Translations under genes and position numbers: made by a program
Part shown: one piece after another, positions 1 through 11,340 of the stretch
How positions within the stretch are numbered: the first letter of the stretch is position 1
Layout: every line of letters starts with the position of its first letter
Notes under the pieces: model-generated
Told to the model about the DNA's origin: nothing
Seen by the model: only the letters and a program-made list of their open reading frames with translations
Database searches by the model: none
NCBI GenBank assembly: GCA_031769625.1
Contig: JAUIMM010000113.1
Location: 9,792,501-9,856,500, forward strand
Length of the DNA: 64,000 nucleotides
Reading direction: 5' to 3'
From: Taudactylus pleione
Taxonomy: Eukaryota > Chordata > Amphibia > Anura > Myobatrachidae

Positions 1-1600
1 CATGTTGAGCTGCAGGTGGGGCAGATGTAAAATGTGAAATTAGATTTGGGAGGGGTGTTTCCAAAAGGAAATATAAAATTCCAGTGTAAAAATAAAGCTG
101 TACAGCCATTTGTGGGCTACATGCAAAAGCAGCCAGTATTTATCCCACATGCAAACAAATATATATGTATTTGCATCGCTTGCATTGCAACATGGTTTGT
201 CCAGGTACACAGTTACTTGCTACTTCTTACTCTGTTCCCAACTTTAAACCAGGTAGCGATGGCAAAGCGAAACATTGAACTGAATCGAGCCACATGATTC
301 AGCTCAGTGGAGTGGCTCAAGACGGCTCTGCTGGGAATGCGGACTGCCGGGACTCGGGGCTGACTGTGCAGGTCGCGATTAATCCATTGCACGTTTGCAG
401 CACTTGAGTTCCAATCCCGGCACATGAGCTGGGAGTGGGTCGGCCGCGATGTGCGGTGCATCTTGAGTGGGGGTGTGGGTGCTGTGTCGGCTTGCCGATG
501 TGCTGTGCTTGCTGTGCGGTTGAGCCCAGTGATGTGCAATGCAGGGAGTTATCCCCTCTGTGGGCCTGCAGCAGGGATTGTCATCCTCAGCCCAGTGTAG
601 TCAGTGGGTGCAGTGCACAGCAGCACCAGCATGTTGAACTGGGATGAAAGGCTGCTGCAGTATCATGTCTCAACACCAACTTTTCATAACTTGAAGCATT
701 CGAACATCTACAAGATTCGAGTCAATGTATTGAGACATTCACTCAGTAGCTATCACTAGAATCAGGCTCTAAGTCCACCTCCTTTAAAAGATGACATGAA
801 AATATGCTTCATTGCAAATTAATGTGAATAGCTCGCAGCAGTAATATTACTGTAGTACTAGCACAAGTGGGAGGGATTTCAGATGCATTCAGCCAATCGG
901 CATCGGCCGATGATCATCATCAAATGACACCAGCGAATAATCTGCCTCCAGTCTAAATAGGCAAATATTTCCTGTGGTCAGCTTGAGGCTCATTTAGCAC
1001 GCCTTAACTGTACTTTGGCCATGCTTACACTAACATGCCATACTTGCTGACTCCTCTGCAATGGCCGTGAGCCTCCCGAAAATCGGAAGGCACTCCAGGC
1101 CACCTGCAAGAGAAGGCACGTCTCCCGGACTGATCGGCACCCTCCCCTGCACCATGCCCCACTTCTCCCGCACCCCACCACCACTCCCCCCCACTAACCA
1201 CTTACCTGGAGAAAGTGGGCGGTCCATAGGGAGCCGATGACACGATTTGCGCTGATTTGCATCCTCGTAGTTCCGCCCTCTGCTTTACAAAGCTGGAAAT
1301 CTCAGCATTGTATAATGGGGGTGGGGCCGTGATGTTACGATTATGCCATAACGCCCCCGCACTGCCCACCATTGCCGCCGTCACGCCCTCTGCAGCACAA
1401 CCAGAAAGTCTGCATGTATGTTACATGGTCCCTCCAACCCCCATTCCGTCCTTCATAGTGCCAGGTGTCTTACGTGCTTCTGAGTTGGCATGGGAAAGGA
1501 TGTGGAAGGGTTTTTATAACATACAGTATGTGCAACTGCAACAAATGCAATTTGCAACTTATTCTTGCTAAATGTGGTATTGCTTTCTGGCTAACTCTAA
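1..1600. other. Intergenic DNA, no gene seen
   Basis: I found no convincing coding exon here. Short ORFs on both strands lack recognisable domains and codon structure. The first 260 bases look like an old interspersed repeat. Positions about 1020-1240 resemble a repeat seen near 48587, 55947 and 63560 (motifs such as TACTTGCTGACTCC and CTCCCGAAAATCGG, then a CpG-rich stretch). Nothing regulatory could be supported. Confidence 0.5.
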
Positions 1601-2225
1601 TGGGGAGATGTATCAAGTCTTGGAGAGAGATAAATGGCCTGATTCTGAATCGCACAGAGGGACGTGGCCGCAAATGTTTCTTTTGTCACTGTTGCGCCTG
1701 CGTCTTATGCCAATGCCGCCACCGATGTCTATATAAAACTGAGACACTCACTTGCAGCGCCTTGTGTCTGAGGAAATCGGTGCACCATCAGACCGCCATC
1801 GAAACTTGCACCAGCCCAATGGCAGGTGCAGTTACTCCATTCGAACATGGACTCCTGTGTGAACAGCTGTGTGTCTTTGGATGCAGTCACTGTCGGCGGC
1901 ATGTCAGCATCTGCCTAGCCATTCCCCTGTTACCTCCCAGGTACACCCTCTAAAATCCAAACTCCCTGCACCCGAAATTGTTCTGCACCTCAGGACGCAT
2001 GCGCAGTACGGTACTTATAACATTGTCCAGCTACCTGAACATCGGTACTGCCTCCAGTCAGTGTGCGAGTCAGAATTAGGCCCAGAGTGGAGAAATTGCC
2101 AAAAGCAGCCAATCAGTGTCTATCTGTCATTTCAAAGGTTGTGCTAGAAAAATGACAGTAGCTGATTGGTTGCTTTGCTCAACTATTCCACTTTATCTCT
2201 CTCCAAGGTTTGATACATCTCCCCC
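1601..2225. mobile_element. Harbinger-type MITE with TAA target duplication
   Basis: Terminal inverted repeats of about 34 bp are visible: the left begins TGGGGAGATGTATCAAG, and the right ends with the complement of GGGGAGATGTATCAA. The element is flanked by TAA at 1598-1600 and at 2226-2228, the three-base TWA duplication typical of PIF/Harbinger transposons. It encodes no transposase, so it is non-autonomous. A second element (1636-2083) sits inside it close to the left end. Confidence 0.8.
1636..2083. mobile_element. MITE nested in the 1601-2225 element
   Basis: The ends are imperfect inverted repeats: left GGCCTGATTCTGAATCGCAC, right the complement of GGGCCTAATTCTGACTCGCA. The sequence belongs to the large GGGCCTGATTCAGAG-type family found many times in this window. 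Flanking bases outside belong to the 1601-2225 MITE, so this is the younger insertion. A clean target duplication is not visible. Confidence 0.65.
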
Positions 2226-5005
2226 TAAATGAGCCCATAAAAGTGACATGCAATTTAAAGATCCAAAAAATAGGCCATTATAAAGTTAGTTATGTTTAGT
2301 CCCTGGGTTAATACATGATAGTAGCACAATGGTTGCGGCTGTCACTGTGATACATGATATGCCATTGTGAATCATGCAGTCTATTTCTCACCATGAAGGA
2401 GATGATGATTAATGCTGTCCCATCAACTGACTTTAATGTAATGTCACAAGATAACTCTGTAGTTACTTATTTCTTATATGATTATCTAGGTGCAATTGTA
2501 GAATACTACCACCTACATTATATTAGAAACAGGTCTGATAACATAGTGATATACTGCTCAGTAGAGCATACATACATTTCTCATATATGTTATCCCTTGT
2601 GAGGTTGTCTGGAGTTAATTAGTGTAACACAAAACTGCTTAAAGAGTATACTCATTATGTGTCTGGTACATGATGATGGGTGTATTTTTCATGGGGTTTT
2701 CCTGTATTTCTTTTGCACACTATTATTTTTAGAATTATAAGGAATTATTTGGTGTGCTAACATTTAAAAACCGCTTAAATAGTATATTTGTTGACACTGA
2801 GACACAGTAATAATACATTTTAAGTTTTAAACCTCATAAGGCATTCATATATTTCTCCTGTGTGTTATTTCCTATGAGGTTGTCAGGGGTTAAATAATAT
2901 AGTTCATTGCCAGTGGATTCAAAAATAAAAGCTGGTGCTATGTTATTATGTGCTCTTGCACTCATACAATTACCGTATATACTTGAGTATAAGCCGAGTT
3001 TTTCAGCACATTTTTTGTGCTGAAAAAGCCCCCCCTCGGCTTATACTCGAGTGATGCTCCAGGACCACAATGAAAAGTACCTGCTTGAGGTGGCCGGCGG
3101 CAGCAGTGTGAGATATCCCCAGGGTACGCTGTCCTGTCTGAGTACACTGCGCTGGTGACCTGCTCTGCTCTGTATGCTTCCGGGTGAGCAGCGCCAGCAA
3201 ACCCCCGCCCTCCCCTGTGGAGCCATTTCCTCTGTCTGCTTCCGGGAGAGCTAGGTGAGCGGCGCCCGCAAACTCCCCCCCCCCCCCCCCCCCGTGTACC
3301 GTGCGCCAGAGCAGTTAGCGGCGAGGGGTGCTGATGAGAGGCCGAGATGCCCTCAATAGTTGCAATGCGCACATCCTGACAGTGGGGTCACTGTTATCCA
3401 GAGCGGCATAACTGCTGGGTGCCGCTGCTTCTAATGAATGTGCTTCCACTGTAGTGGAAGCTTGGGGTCTCAGCTGAATGTATAAAAGTAAAGTAAAGTA
3501 AAAAAAAAAAAAGAATATGAACATAATAAAGTGCATAAAATACTAGATGATAAAGTTGAAGCTCTGTTTGGACATACAGATGATGAGGAGGAATCCAGTG
3601 ACCATGTGATCTCCTATGTAAATAGTGAATAATGACTGAAGACACTGTCTGCCCAGGGAGGAACAGTTTCTTTAGAAGATCCACATTGCAGAGAAACTAC
3701 CATATAGGTAAGATTTATTTGGAATGGAGAGGAATGCTCCTAAAATTAGAAGAAATGAGTGGTGTCTCATGCTAACATGCCCCCATTTTAAATAACCACA
3801 CCCCTCATGACATGTGACCACACCCATTTTTTTGCGGCACCACTAAGAAATGTTTTCTACTTTCACCACCTTTGCCAGGACAAGCAAGTAGCTGACTGCT
3901 CTCTGTAGGGTGTTTTTCTAGCCGAATGCTGGGACATGGATGTCTTCTCTGCTTCCCTCATTGGATAATGCCAGACAAGGGGGTACATACGGGAGGTAAA
4001 AATATTAAAGGCAGAGAAAATCCCTGTACATAACGCTAAAGGGATTTTCTCTGCCTTCAGCCTGCCAGCGCTAAGTGCAGGCTACAATATCACGCTGCAC
4101 CTGGGTCACTTAGCGCTGCCATAGCCACCTAAGAGGAGAGGTCACTTACCGTTGGGTGTCTTCTCCAGCACCGGCTTTGCCTCCTCTTGCCATTATGTAC
4201 TTCTCCTCACTGGATCAGGAAGTGTTTTTTTTTTGTCATTTTGTTTATTTGCTAATAAAGTTTTTACAAAAGAAAAGGTCACTGCTGTAGGTGCCGGCCG
4301 GTAAACAAGGTAAGTTACCACCAAGGGAGTGACTTAAAGTTCACTTTTCTTGGCAGGTATATTTTTAGTAACGTGCACTATTTTTAGTAGCTTTGCGGCA
4401 GTAGCAGGCAAAGCAGAAGCAGCTTTATCTCCAAGCTAAGTGGAGTTTTAGTACATACTGTAGTTTACAAATAGTTATCCATGTGGGTTATCAACTAACC
4501 TTTATTAATTTCTTTCCATTCCTCTATTATCTGTAGACCAAACTCATTATTAAGGAATTGGTATGAAATACCGCCGGCCGCATGGTATAACAACACAACC
4601 AACAAAAGAAAATCGGGTGAGCTAATTCCATGTTGCCTATTTAATACAGCGACACTATATTAAACTGTTGCACTAGCCACAATATTGCCACAGATACAGT
4701 GTATCTTTATCCAAAGGACACATTTTTTTCTTTTGCCTGGTAACAATCCAACCAGGAAAATTGACTATACCTATCAAATCCTTTTTTGATATTAACTATA
4801 TGTTTTGTATATGTATGTATGTATTTTAATTTTTGTAGGAATATATATATTCCACTTAGGCTCTGAATATTTTTATATATTTGTGTAGGAGATTGCCTAA
4901 TTAAAATTATTTTACACTTCATACTTAAGTATGGTTTATAATATACACACTAAGTGTGATTGAATGAGCGCAGCCAATTTGTTCCTATGAGCTTACAATC
5001 TATAT
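2226..5005. other. Non-coding DNA with hairpins and a C-run
   Basis: No gene is seen. Degenerate partial repeats occur at about 2577-2650 and 2846-2910 (shared GAGGTTGTC and GTTAA motifs). A two-step hairpin lies at 2981-3052: outer arms ACTTGAGTATAAGCCGAG and its near complement, inner arms TTTTTCAGCACA and complement. This matches a widespread vertebrate repeat motif (CGAGTATAAGCCG). A run of 19 C lies at 3275-3293. A perfect 15-bp hairpin, GGCAGAGAAAATCCC, lies at 4010-4024 and 4041-4055. Confidence 0.5.
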
Positions 5006-5342
5006 GGGTAGCACAGATGGTGTAATAGTTAGCATTACTGTCTCACAGCACTGATGTCATGGGTTCGATTCCCACCACGGCCCTACCTGTGCAGAGCTTG
5101 CGTGGGTTTCCTCCAGGTACTGTGGTTTCCTCCCACACTCCAAAACATATACTCATAGGTTAATTGGCTCCCAACTCAAATTAACCCTAATGTGTATGTC
5201 TGTGCGCATGTGATAGGGAATATAGAGTGTAATCTCCACTGGGGCAGGGCCTGATGTGAATGACCCTGATGTGAATGACCAAATGTTCTCTGTAAAGTGC
5301 TGTGGAATATGTGTGCGCTATATAAATAACTGGTAATAAATA
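5006..5342 (+). repeat. tRNA-derived SINE, plus orientation
   Basis: The 5' end has a tRNA-like head with an A-box-like stretch (TGGTGTAATAGTTAGC) and a good pol III B box, GGGTTCGATTCC, at 5061-5072. The body contains GTGGTTTCCTCCCACACTCC and AATTGGCTCCCAAC, followed by a GGGAATATAGAGTGTAATCT region and an A/T-rich tail ending TAATAAATAAAT. This is the familiar amphibian/fish-type tRNA SINE. Other copies or fragments lie at 5343-5554, 10373-10500 and 35660-35899. Confidence 0.8.
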
Positions 5343-5554
5343 AATATTCCCTTACTATACACACTAGGGTTAATTTTTGTTGGGAGCCAATTAACCTACC
5401 AGTATATTTTTGGAATGTGGGAGGAAACCAGAGTACCCGAAGGAAACGCATGCAAGCACAGGGAGAATATACAAACTTCACTGTAGTGGGAATCAAACCC
5501 ATGACCTCAGTGCTGTGTGACAGTAATGCTAAACATTATGCCATCTGTGCTGCC
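5343..5554 (-). repeat. tRNA-derived SINE, minus orientation, tail-to-tail with its neighbour
   Basis: This is the reverse complement of the same SINE family: GTGGGAGGAAACCAGAGTAC and GGAATCAAACCCATGACC are visible, and the tRNA head ends at 5554. It abuts the 3' tail of the 5006-5342 copy, making an inverted pair that could fold into a long hairpin. Its middle part is shortened relative to the plus copy. Confidence 0.75.
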
Positions 5555-5586
5555 TAAACAACAATATTATAATAATAACCATTATA

Positions 5587-6086
5587 GGGCCTGATTAATT
5601 ACAGATCACAGCTGCGATTATGCACGCAGACCCACTGCGAAACTATGCTAATGTTTGCAATCGCAGCACAACATAAGGATGTCCAGTTTCCCTTACACAC
5701 ATCGGTAATACCTTGCAAGTCTGCAAAACCATCGGTATCATCAAATACCATCGGAGCCTCACACACAATTGCACAAGGTCTGACCTTACTCAGAAATTGC
5801 TAACTTTGTCGCACGCAGTGAGATCTCATGCTGCATATGCCATCGCAGTGACTAATTTATGCACGCCCCTGTAACGGCGTTCAAACGCACTGACACACCT
5901 GAGTTTCGCCGACCACCCCCGGTCAACACTATTAAATGCTCACTTCCTGTCAATCACTCTGTGATGGGTCTGTGTGGTCACTGCGATCGCAGTATGATCA
6001 CAGTGATGCCTTCACGCATGCGCAGTACGCAACAATCGGCCATCTGCGTGCGTAATTGCAGTTGTGATCCATAATGAATAAGGACC
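5587..6086. mobile_element. MITE with about 44-bp imperfect terminal inverted repeats
   Basis: Left end GGGCCTGATTAATTACAGAT pairs with right end complement GGTCCTTATTCATTATGGAT, and the match continues through GATCACAGCTGCGATTATGC versus GATCACAACTGCAATTACGC. The interior is rich in CGCA/TGCG dyads. It encodes nothing. The target duplication is uncertain. Confidence 0.7.
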
Positions 6087-6188
6087 AAAGTCTATCGACT
6101 TTCTTTGTTTCATCCATGAAGATCAATTAAGTTTTGTAAGTATAAGATAAATACACAGAATATTAGAAGGATTGTTCATGCCTCACAT

Positions 6189-6493
6189 GGGACTCTATTT
6201 ACTACAATCCGCATTTGTAATGCAGATTGTAGTGTGATATTACCGACTGAATTCGCATTGTGAATTCAGGCAATATCACAGGAATTTACTACAAATCCCT
6301 TGCAGGGACAGCTTGCGAGAAAGCTCTGTCCCTGCGAATCCCCTCCACACTCTAGTCATAATATTTTCGCAAAAACATACCATGACTACTGCCCCGTACA
6401 TGAGCCAACCGGCCGCCGCTGCTACCCCCGGCGCTAAGCCCCGCCCCCCGCGGTCGCTTTATTTTAGTAAAAATAATGTTAATAAATAGAGCC
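6189..6493. mobile_element. MITE of the GGGCTCTATTTACT family
   Basis: Left terminus GGGACTCTATTTACTACAAT and right terminus complement GGGCTCTATTTATTAAC. A CAT triplet flanks both sides (6186-6188 and 6494-6496), consistent with a 3-bp target duplication. Related copies occur at 58374-59826, 59830-59886 and 62791-63091. Internally CAGGGACAGCTTGCGAG pairs imperfectly with CTCTGTCCCTGCG. Confidence 0.7.
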
Positions 6494-7350
6494 CATGGAA
6501 AGAAAGATCCTTTGGAAAGTACCCTATTAGCAAAGCTTAAACTCCCTATGGCAGATAATGTGTGCAGCCATAAACATATTATCACAACTTAACTAAAATA
6601 AAGAGACAGACCAAGTATATGCGATCAAAATAAACGGTCAGCTTTATTTATTTTACAATCAGAGTATGGTGGAATAATAAAGAACGGCAGGTCATCTGAC
6701 GCCCCACTTGACTTAAGCAAGGATGTAATGCACTCACTGAAAAGGGCCACTGTCCCAATTCAAGTGTAAGAGTGATGTAAAACTAGCAAGGGCCGATATC
6801 CTTCTCTGGCAAGTTATCCGACGGTATACAGCCCCCATCCCAATGCACTATTATTAGCCCACTCCGACGAGAGGTGCCACTGACCCCAGTAGGGTAAAAT
6901 CAGCCTAACCAGTGCATTAAAGGGGGGCGCACTACCAATTACTGCAACAAGGTGGACACTTTATATAGACTGCTGTTCTTTCTCGCCATTGAAATAAAAC
7001 CGACAGAAGACAAAAGGAAAAATTTGGTAGATCAAGTTCTAAAGAGGCAGTATAACCTTACAGACCTACCCACACTCCTACTAACCACACCCCTTAACTC
7101 AACACTCACCAATCCTTACTCAGTGTCCACCTGTCAATCATTAAGCTACAACTCCCAACATAACTTTAACTTTCTTAATTCCACGTATTCCTGCCTAGGG
7201 GTTTATATGCCCTCTGATCTATCCGAGCTGCGGTTATCTTTTGACTCAGTTAATCTGAATAATTTTAACAGCTCCTTAAAACAAAAGAATTTTATTAATT
7301 TAGTTTAGGCAATTTACACATCAAATCAAGCAATAAGTTTCAGTAGCTAT
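6494..7350. other. Non-coding DNA, no recognisable element
   Basis: An open frame at 6952-7308 opens on GTG rather than ATG and has no recognisable domain; it is judged fortuitous. No terminal repeats, LTR or SINE features were recognised. Confidence 0.4.
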
Positions 7351-7656
7351 CAGCAGTGGCTCCTGTCCTCTTACCTGAGGGAGGCTGCTGCTGCTGTTGA
7401 CCTGGGCCCTGGCGCCTGCTCAATGAATCTGGCAGGTGTCGGAACCTGTGTATGAGCAATGGTGGTGCCGCGCATGCGCACGCCTAACCAGGGCCGTAGA
7501 GAGCGCCGCCAGGCCCAGCTAAAGAGGGGTGAGGTCTAAATGTGGGAGATAGAAAAAAAACACTCTTGCAGCGCTGGTGCTGGGGAGGGGGCGCTGTGAT
7601 CCCCTCAGCCCAGCGCAAAGCCACAGGAGGGCATGATTAGTGTGATCGTTCCACCC

Positions 7657-9348
7657 TGTCACAATCTGATGCAAATGTTCCTCTGTGGAGGACGGTAAGC
7701 CGGGGGGTTCGGGTGACCTGGGAAGTGACTGGACTAGGTCTCCTAGTTGCGGCCGAACACAGGTTTGGCTAGACCTGCCCAGAGGCGCGGAGTCTAACTC
7801 ATTTGGTGGTTTTCTCCAGTGACCCCTCCAATTGGGATTTGGTTTTCCGCTGCACCAAGTGAGCAGGTCGCGGCCCTCTGGACAGGTACCTGGGAATGGC
7901 AGAAGACCGGAAACTATATTTAACGAAGCAAATGCTAGAGCACAGGAGGTAAACTGGATGCTTAGATATTGAAACGCTGTTTAGGGATCCTAATCACAGG
8001 CTAGCATAGGAATACTGGAAAGTGTACTGAGAATCACTAATGCTGGGCATACACAGCCAGATAAAATGTCTATCAGACCGACAGACATTTTATCTTGCCG
8101 GCTGCCAGCCGCAGATGTCGCCGGCATACACTGTGAGAGAAATCTCACAGTGTATAGCCCGACATCCGCGCTCCGCCCCCGGGGGAGGAGACATTTCCCT
8201 GTTCCTTCCGTAGGAAGGAACGCAGGAAATGTCTGTCTGTCGGCCGTGCTGGGCATACACTGCCAGATGCGGCCGACAGTTACCGGGTAAATATCGCATC
8301 GGACGGGCAATATTTAACCCTCGGTCGCACGCACACGCTACAATTATCGGGGCGATCCGCCGATATCAGGCGGATCGCCCCGATAATTGTAGCGTGTATG
8401 GCCAGCATAAGAAATCCAAGTGTTGATTGCACAGAAAAACAGAGGCATATATTGGGAATTGCTAGATATGTTTAGAGCTGATTTGCAGAGACAAGACACA
8501 GAGCAAAGAACACCAACATGCACTGGAAAGCTATAAATGTAGGTGTTGACTGCACAAACAAGACACAGAGAGAAGTGGACACAGGCACATGTAGTAATCC
8601 CAGTCGTAGGCTAGCTTGGAAACACAGGAAAATGTACAGGAACTGCAACAGATTCTGGAGCTGTAAAACACAGGGAAAGCAGGAATAAACTGGGGAAGCT
8701 AGTAATGCTGGTACTGGACAAAGGCAATTACTAGGAGAGTGCTGGAGGTCCAGCTGTGAGCTAATTAGTACTAGCAGGTAATCTGACACCTCAGTGACAC
8801 TGGGTAATAGCCACAGGAAAGCTGCAATAGAATTAGCAGCACATATACAAAGACACACAGGGAAGGGACATGAAACACTAAAGTACTGTGAGAAAGCTAA
8901 AGTCTCAGAGTAAGGGTTAGCATGGAAGTTAATACAGGAAACTGGAAAACTGTGAGCAGGCTGAAGTAACACGCTGAAGGATTTAGCACAGAGCAATAGT
9001 GGGAGTAACACAGACACTTGGAATAACGAAGTTGAACAGCATCTTCCTGAAGTTCTGGGGGCAGATTTATACCCAGGGGTAGCAGATTATTGGAGCACAG
9101 CGTCAGCTGACTGAGATCATGCTACCATTGGTTAGGAGGACTGTCACATGAGAGGAACTGTCATGGCGGCGTCCATGATGGGAACGCCGAGCCCCAAAAC
9201 ACACAGCCGACAATGGAAGTCCGCAAAAGCACCTAAGGTAGAATACTCAGCATCTCACCCCTCACTGCACCAGGCGTCTGACCACAAGGAAGTCAGGGGA
9301 AGCCAGCACGGAGGTAAGAGATAGCCGATCCTAGGCTGAACTCTGACA
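7657..9348 (-). mobile_element. Solo LTR nested in the R1 element
   Basis: Bounded by TGTCA at 7657-7661 and TGACA at 9344-9348, with flanking CACCC (7652-7656) and CTCCC (9349-9353), a 5-bp duplication with one mismatch. Minus orientation is inferred from a stretch around 9170 whose complement resembles the promoter side of the solo LTR at 31010 (CGCCGCCAT followed by a CATGTGAC motif). Without the MITE at 8041-8407 it is about 1.3 kb. No internal gag/pol sequence remains. A 181-codon open frame on the minus strand is treated as chance in CT-rich LTR sequence. Confidence 0.65.
8041..8407. mobile_element. Harbinger-type MITE built of serial hairpins, innermost layer
   Basis: Terminal repeats TGCTGGGCATACAC and complement TGCTGGCCATACAC, with TAA on both sides (8038-8040, 8408-8410). 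The interior is a string of near-perfect hairpins: AGATAAAATGTCT with its complement at about 8061-8095, ACACTGTGAGA at 8127-8153, and long arms at 8339-8393 (CTACAATTATCGGGGCGATC and complement). Non-coding. It is the youngest insertion in the nest. Confidence 0.85.
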
Positions 9349-9775
9349 CTCCCTCAGGCATAGGAGAGTGGGGGCGGCTCCGGACCTGGGCCCCTGCCGG
9401 TCCCCTCTGGAAACCCAGGCCCGGGTAAATTGTACCCGCTACCCCCTCTCGGCGCCCCTGTGCCTAACACCAGCTTCTCGGGGCTGCATTGTTTGCAGCC
9501 CTGAGAAGTCCTGTAGGGCCACCCGAAAGGCAGAGCAGCGGCTTCTACTGGAAGCCGCTCTCTGCTGATCGCAGCCCGGACTGGCAGTCCCAGGGGGAGG
9601 AGACACCTCCCCTTGGATGCCTGTCTTCAGCGTGACTGGCAGGTGGCACTTCCAATAAGAAGCCACCTCCAGTCACAGTGAAGCCAGTGCAGTCACAGAC
9701 TCCACTGGCTCACTGAACAGGAGGATTTTACCGGGGGGGCTGCAGCCTCGCAGCCCTAGGTAAGATCCGCCACTG

Positions 9776-10372
9776 GTAGCTACTTACTACATACACTTTT
9801 TCCATGTGAAGGCTGTCTCTTATCGCCTACTATAATTAATTTAACTCTGATGCTGATGTCGCATGTAAGTGACCAATGTTTTATGTCACTACATGAGTCC
9901 GAGTAGCACTGCACATGTGACCGGTTGGTTAGCGCTTGAAGACGCGGAACGAATCTGGACCCAGGGAGACTGAATTTCAATGGGTGTTCCTGTCAGGTAC
10001 CAGGGGGTGGCTAGCTAGACACAGCTAGAAGGAGATACTGCACCTGCCATAGGGCTGTTGCAAATTCCGATGTTTTGACCGATGGCTCGTCTAAAGACGC
10101 ACATAGAAAGATTAGCATCGCTGCCAATGGGCACCTCAGTAGGAAAATGATCGGTTGCAGCATAATCATAAAGATGCGGACATGACTGTGGCAAACGGCA
10201 TAGCTGCGTCAGCGTGCAACTCAGAGTCAGGCCCTTGTTCTGGTATATCTATAGGCCATGCTGACGATGAAGTGGCCAATGATATGTTATTAAAGGTGAG
10301 AAACTTTACATTGTCACTACCATCAATTCTTTTATATCATGAATTTCTTTTAGTAAAAAATACTTGTGTGTG
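9776..10372. other. Non-coding DNA with a MITE right end
   Basis: No gene seen. At about 10217-10238 the sequence CAACTCAGAGTCAGGCCC looks like the right terminus of the GGGCCTGATTCAGAG family. Its left partner was not recognised, so the copy is truncated or too diverged. Confidence 0.45.
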
Positions 10373-10500
10373 CACTTGTGATAGGGAATATAGATTGCAA
10401 GCTCCATTGGTGCAGGGACTGATGTGAGTGACTGACATATTCTCTGTAAAAGCTGCAGCATATGTGTACGCTATATAATTGTTAAAAAACATAATAAATA
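10373..10500 (+). repeat. 3' fragment of the tRNA SINE
   Basis: Matches the tail half of the SINE at 5006-5342: GATAGGGAATATAGATTGCA, GCTCCATTGGTGCAGGGACT, TATTCTCTGTAAAAGCTGC and an A/T-rich end. The tRNA head is missing, so this is a 5'-truncated copy. Confidence 0.7.
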
Positions 10501-10837
10501 ATCTGGGCAGGATCTAAATCCAGAATGTTATATGATACTTTGATAATACCAATATGATTGGGAGGATTGAATTTAGCGATAAAAGGAGAATACGTTTAGC
10601 ACCATTTTCACGAATACTAGTAGAATGGACTAACATAAAGCCTGGTGCAGCGACCACATAGTAATGAAAGAAAAAATATCAGATGGTAATCTTCACCTGC
10701 AAAAATAAAGGAAGGAATTATGGGCCAGGTTCTGATTTGTACAGTATTGCACAGCTGCAGGGAAGAGGCTGTGCAATACTGTACATGTAAAGAGGTGTCT
10801 GTAGGAAATAGACACCTACTGCATGCATCTGCGATTC

Positions 10838-11340
10838 CAGGAGCTGATTCAGACCCGGACGCTAAGCCGCGGACGCACGCTATGGACGATTATCGCATGT
10901 TTGCGCATGCATATGCGTCAAAGTATGCACGAGCGAACCAGTCACTGCGTCCAGGAATCGTGCGCTTATAGTACACAGACTGGACGCTACTTTGAGTGAA
11001 AGATAGTGCCATTTGTGGGTGGTAACAGGGGAAGGTGCTTGTGAACGGGGGAGTGGTGCTGTGAATGCAGGCGTTTCTGGGCATCAAAACGGAGTTTTAT
11101 GGGTGTACATAATTAGCAAAGATGCGTCATTGTACACGCCACTTGGTTGTATTTCAGCCTGCAGTGATCGCAGTGCTTGCGGCGGGGTAAGGTCTACCTC
11201 AAGCGCTGCGTGCAGCTCCGATGGCTATCGGTGGTTCCGATTATTCTTACACTTCCTGGAGATGACGTGTGTTAAGAGAGAAAAGTGGGCGTCTTTATAC
11301 CGGCGTGCGTTCATTTACGAACCGACAACCACTTGATTTA
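10838..11340. mobile_element. Diverged copy of the 12220-12816 MITE family
   Basis: Begins GAGCTGATTCAGACCCGGAC and shares blocks in order with 12220-12816: GCGAACCAGTCA, TGGGTGGTAAC, GGGAAGGTGCT, GAATGCAGGCGT, AAAACGG, TTTTATGGGTGT. The right terminus is not clear, so the end coordinate is approximate. A short open frame over it has no domain and is not reported as a gene. Confidence 0.6.

Larger units (their letters stand above)
7489..9460. mobile_element. Second-level hAT MITE (family R1)
   Basis: Starts CAGGGCCGTAGAGAGC and ends with the complement of CAGGGGCGCCGAGAGG. Flanked by CGCCTAAC (7481-7488) and TGCCTAAC (9461-9468), an 8-bp duplication with one mismatch. The same family occurs at 21848, 39058-39422 and 50587-50884, which supply uninterrupted comparison copies. 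Its body is split by a solo LTR at 7657-9348. Removing the LTR restores the family sequence across the junction. Confidence 0.75.
7351..9775. mobile_element. Outermost hAT-type element of a four-level nest
   Basis: Ends read CAGCAGTGGCTCCTGTCC at the left and the complement of CAGTGGCGGATCTTACC at the right. The flanks are GTAGCTAT (7343-7350) and GTAGCTAC (9776-9783), an 8-bp hAT-length duplication with one mismatch. Without its insertions the element is only about 450 bp (7351-7480 plus 9461-9775). It is the oldest layer, interrupted by the element at 7489-9460. Confidence 0.7.

Noticed and set aside
2981..3052. tRNA or structured RNA gene
   Set aside because: The hairpin lacks A and B boxes and matches a common interspersed repeat motif.
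6952..7308. 118-codon open frame
   Set aside because: It opens on GTG, has Asn/Ser/Leu-rich composition and matches no domain I recognise.
8472..9017. 181-codon open frame on the minus strand
   Set aside because: It lies wholly inside a solo LTR, is Leu/Ser/Cys-rich from CT-rich DNA and has no recognisable domain.
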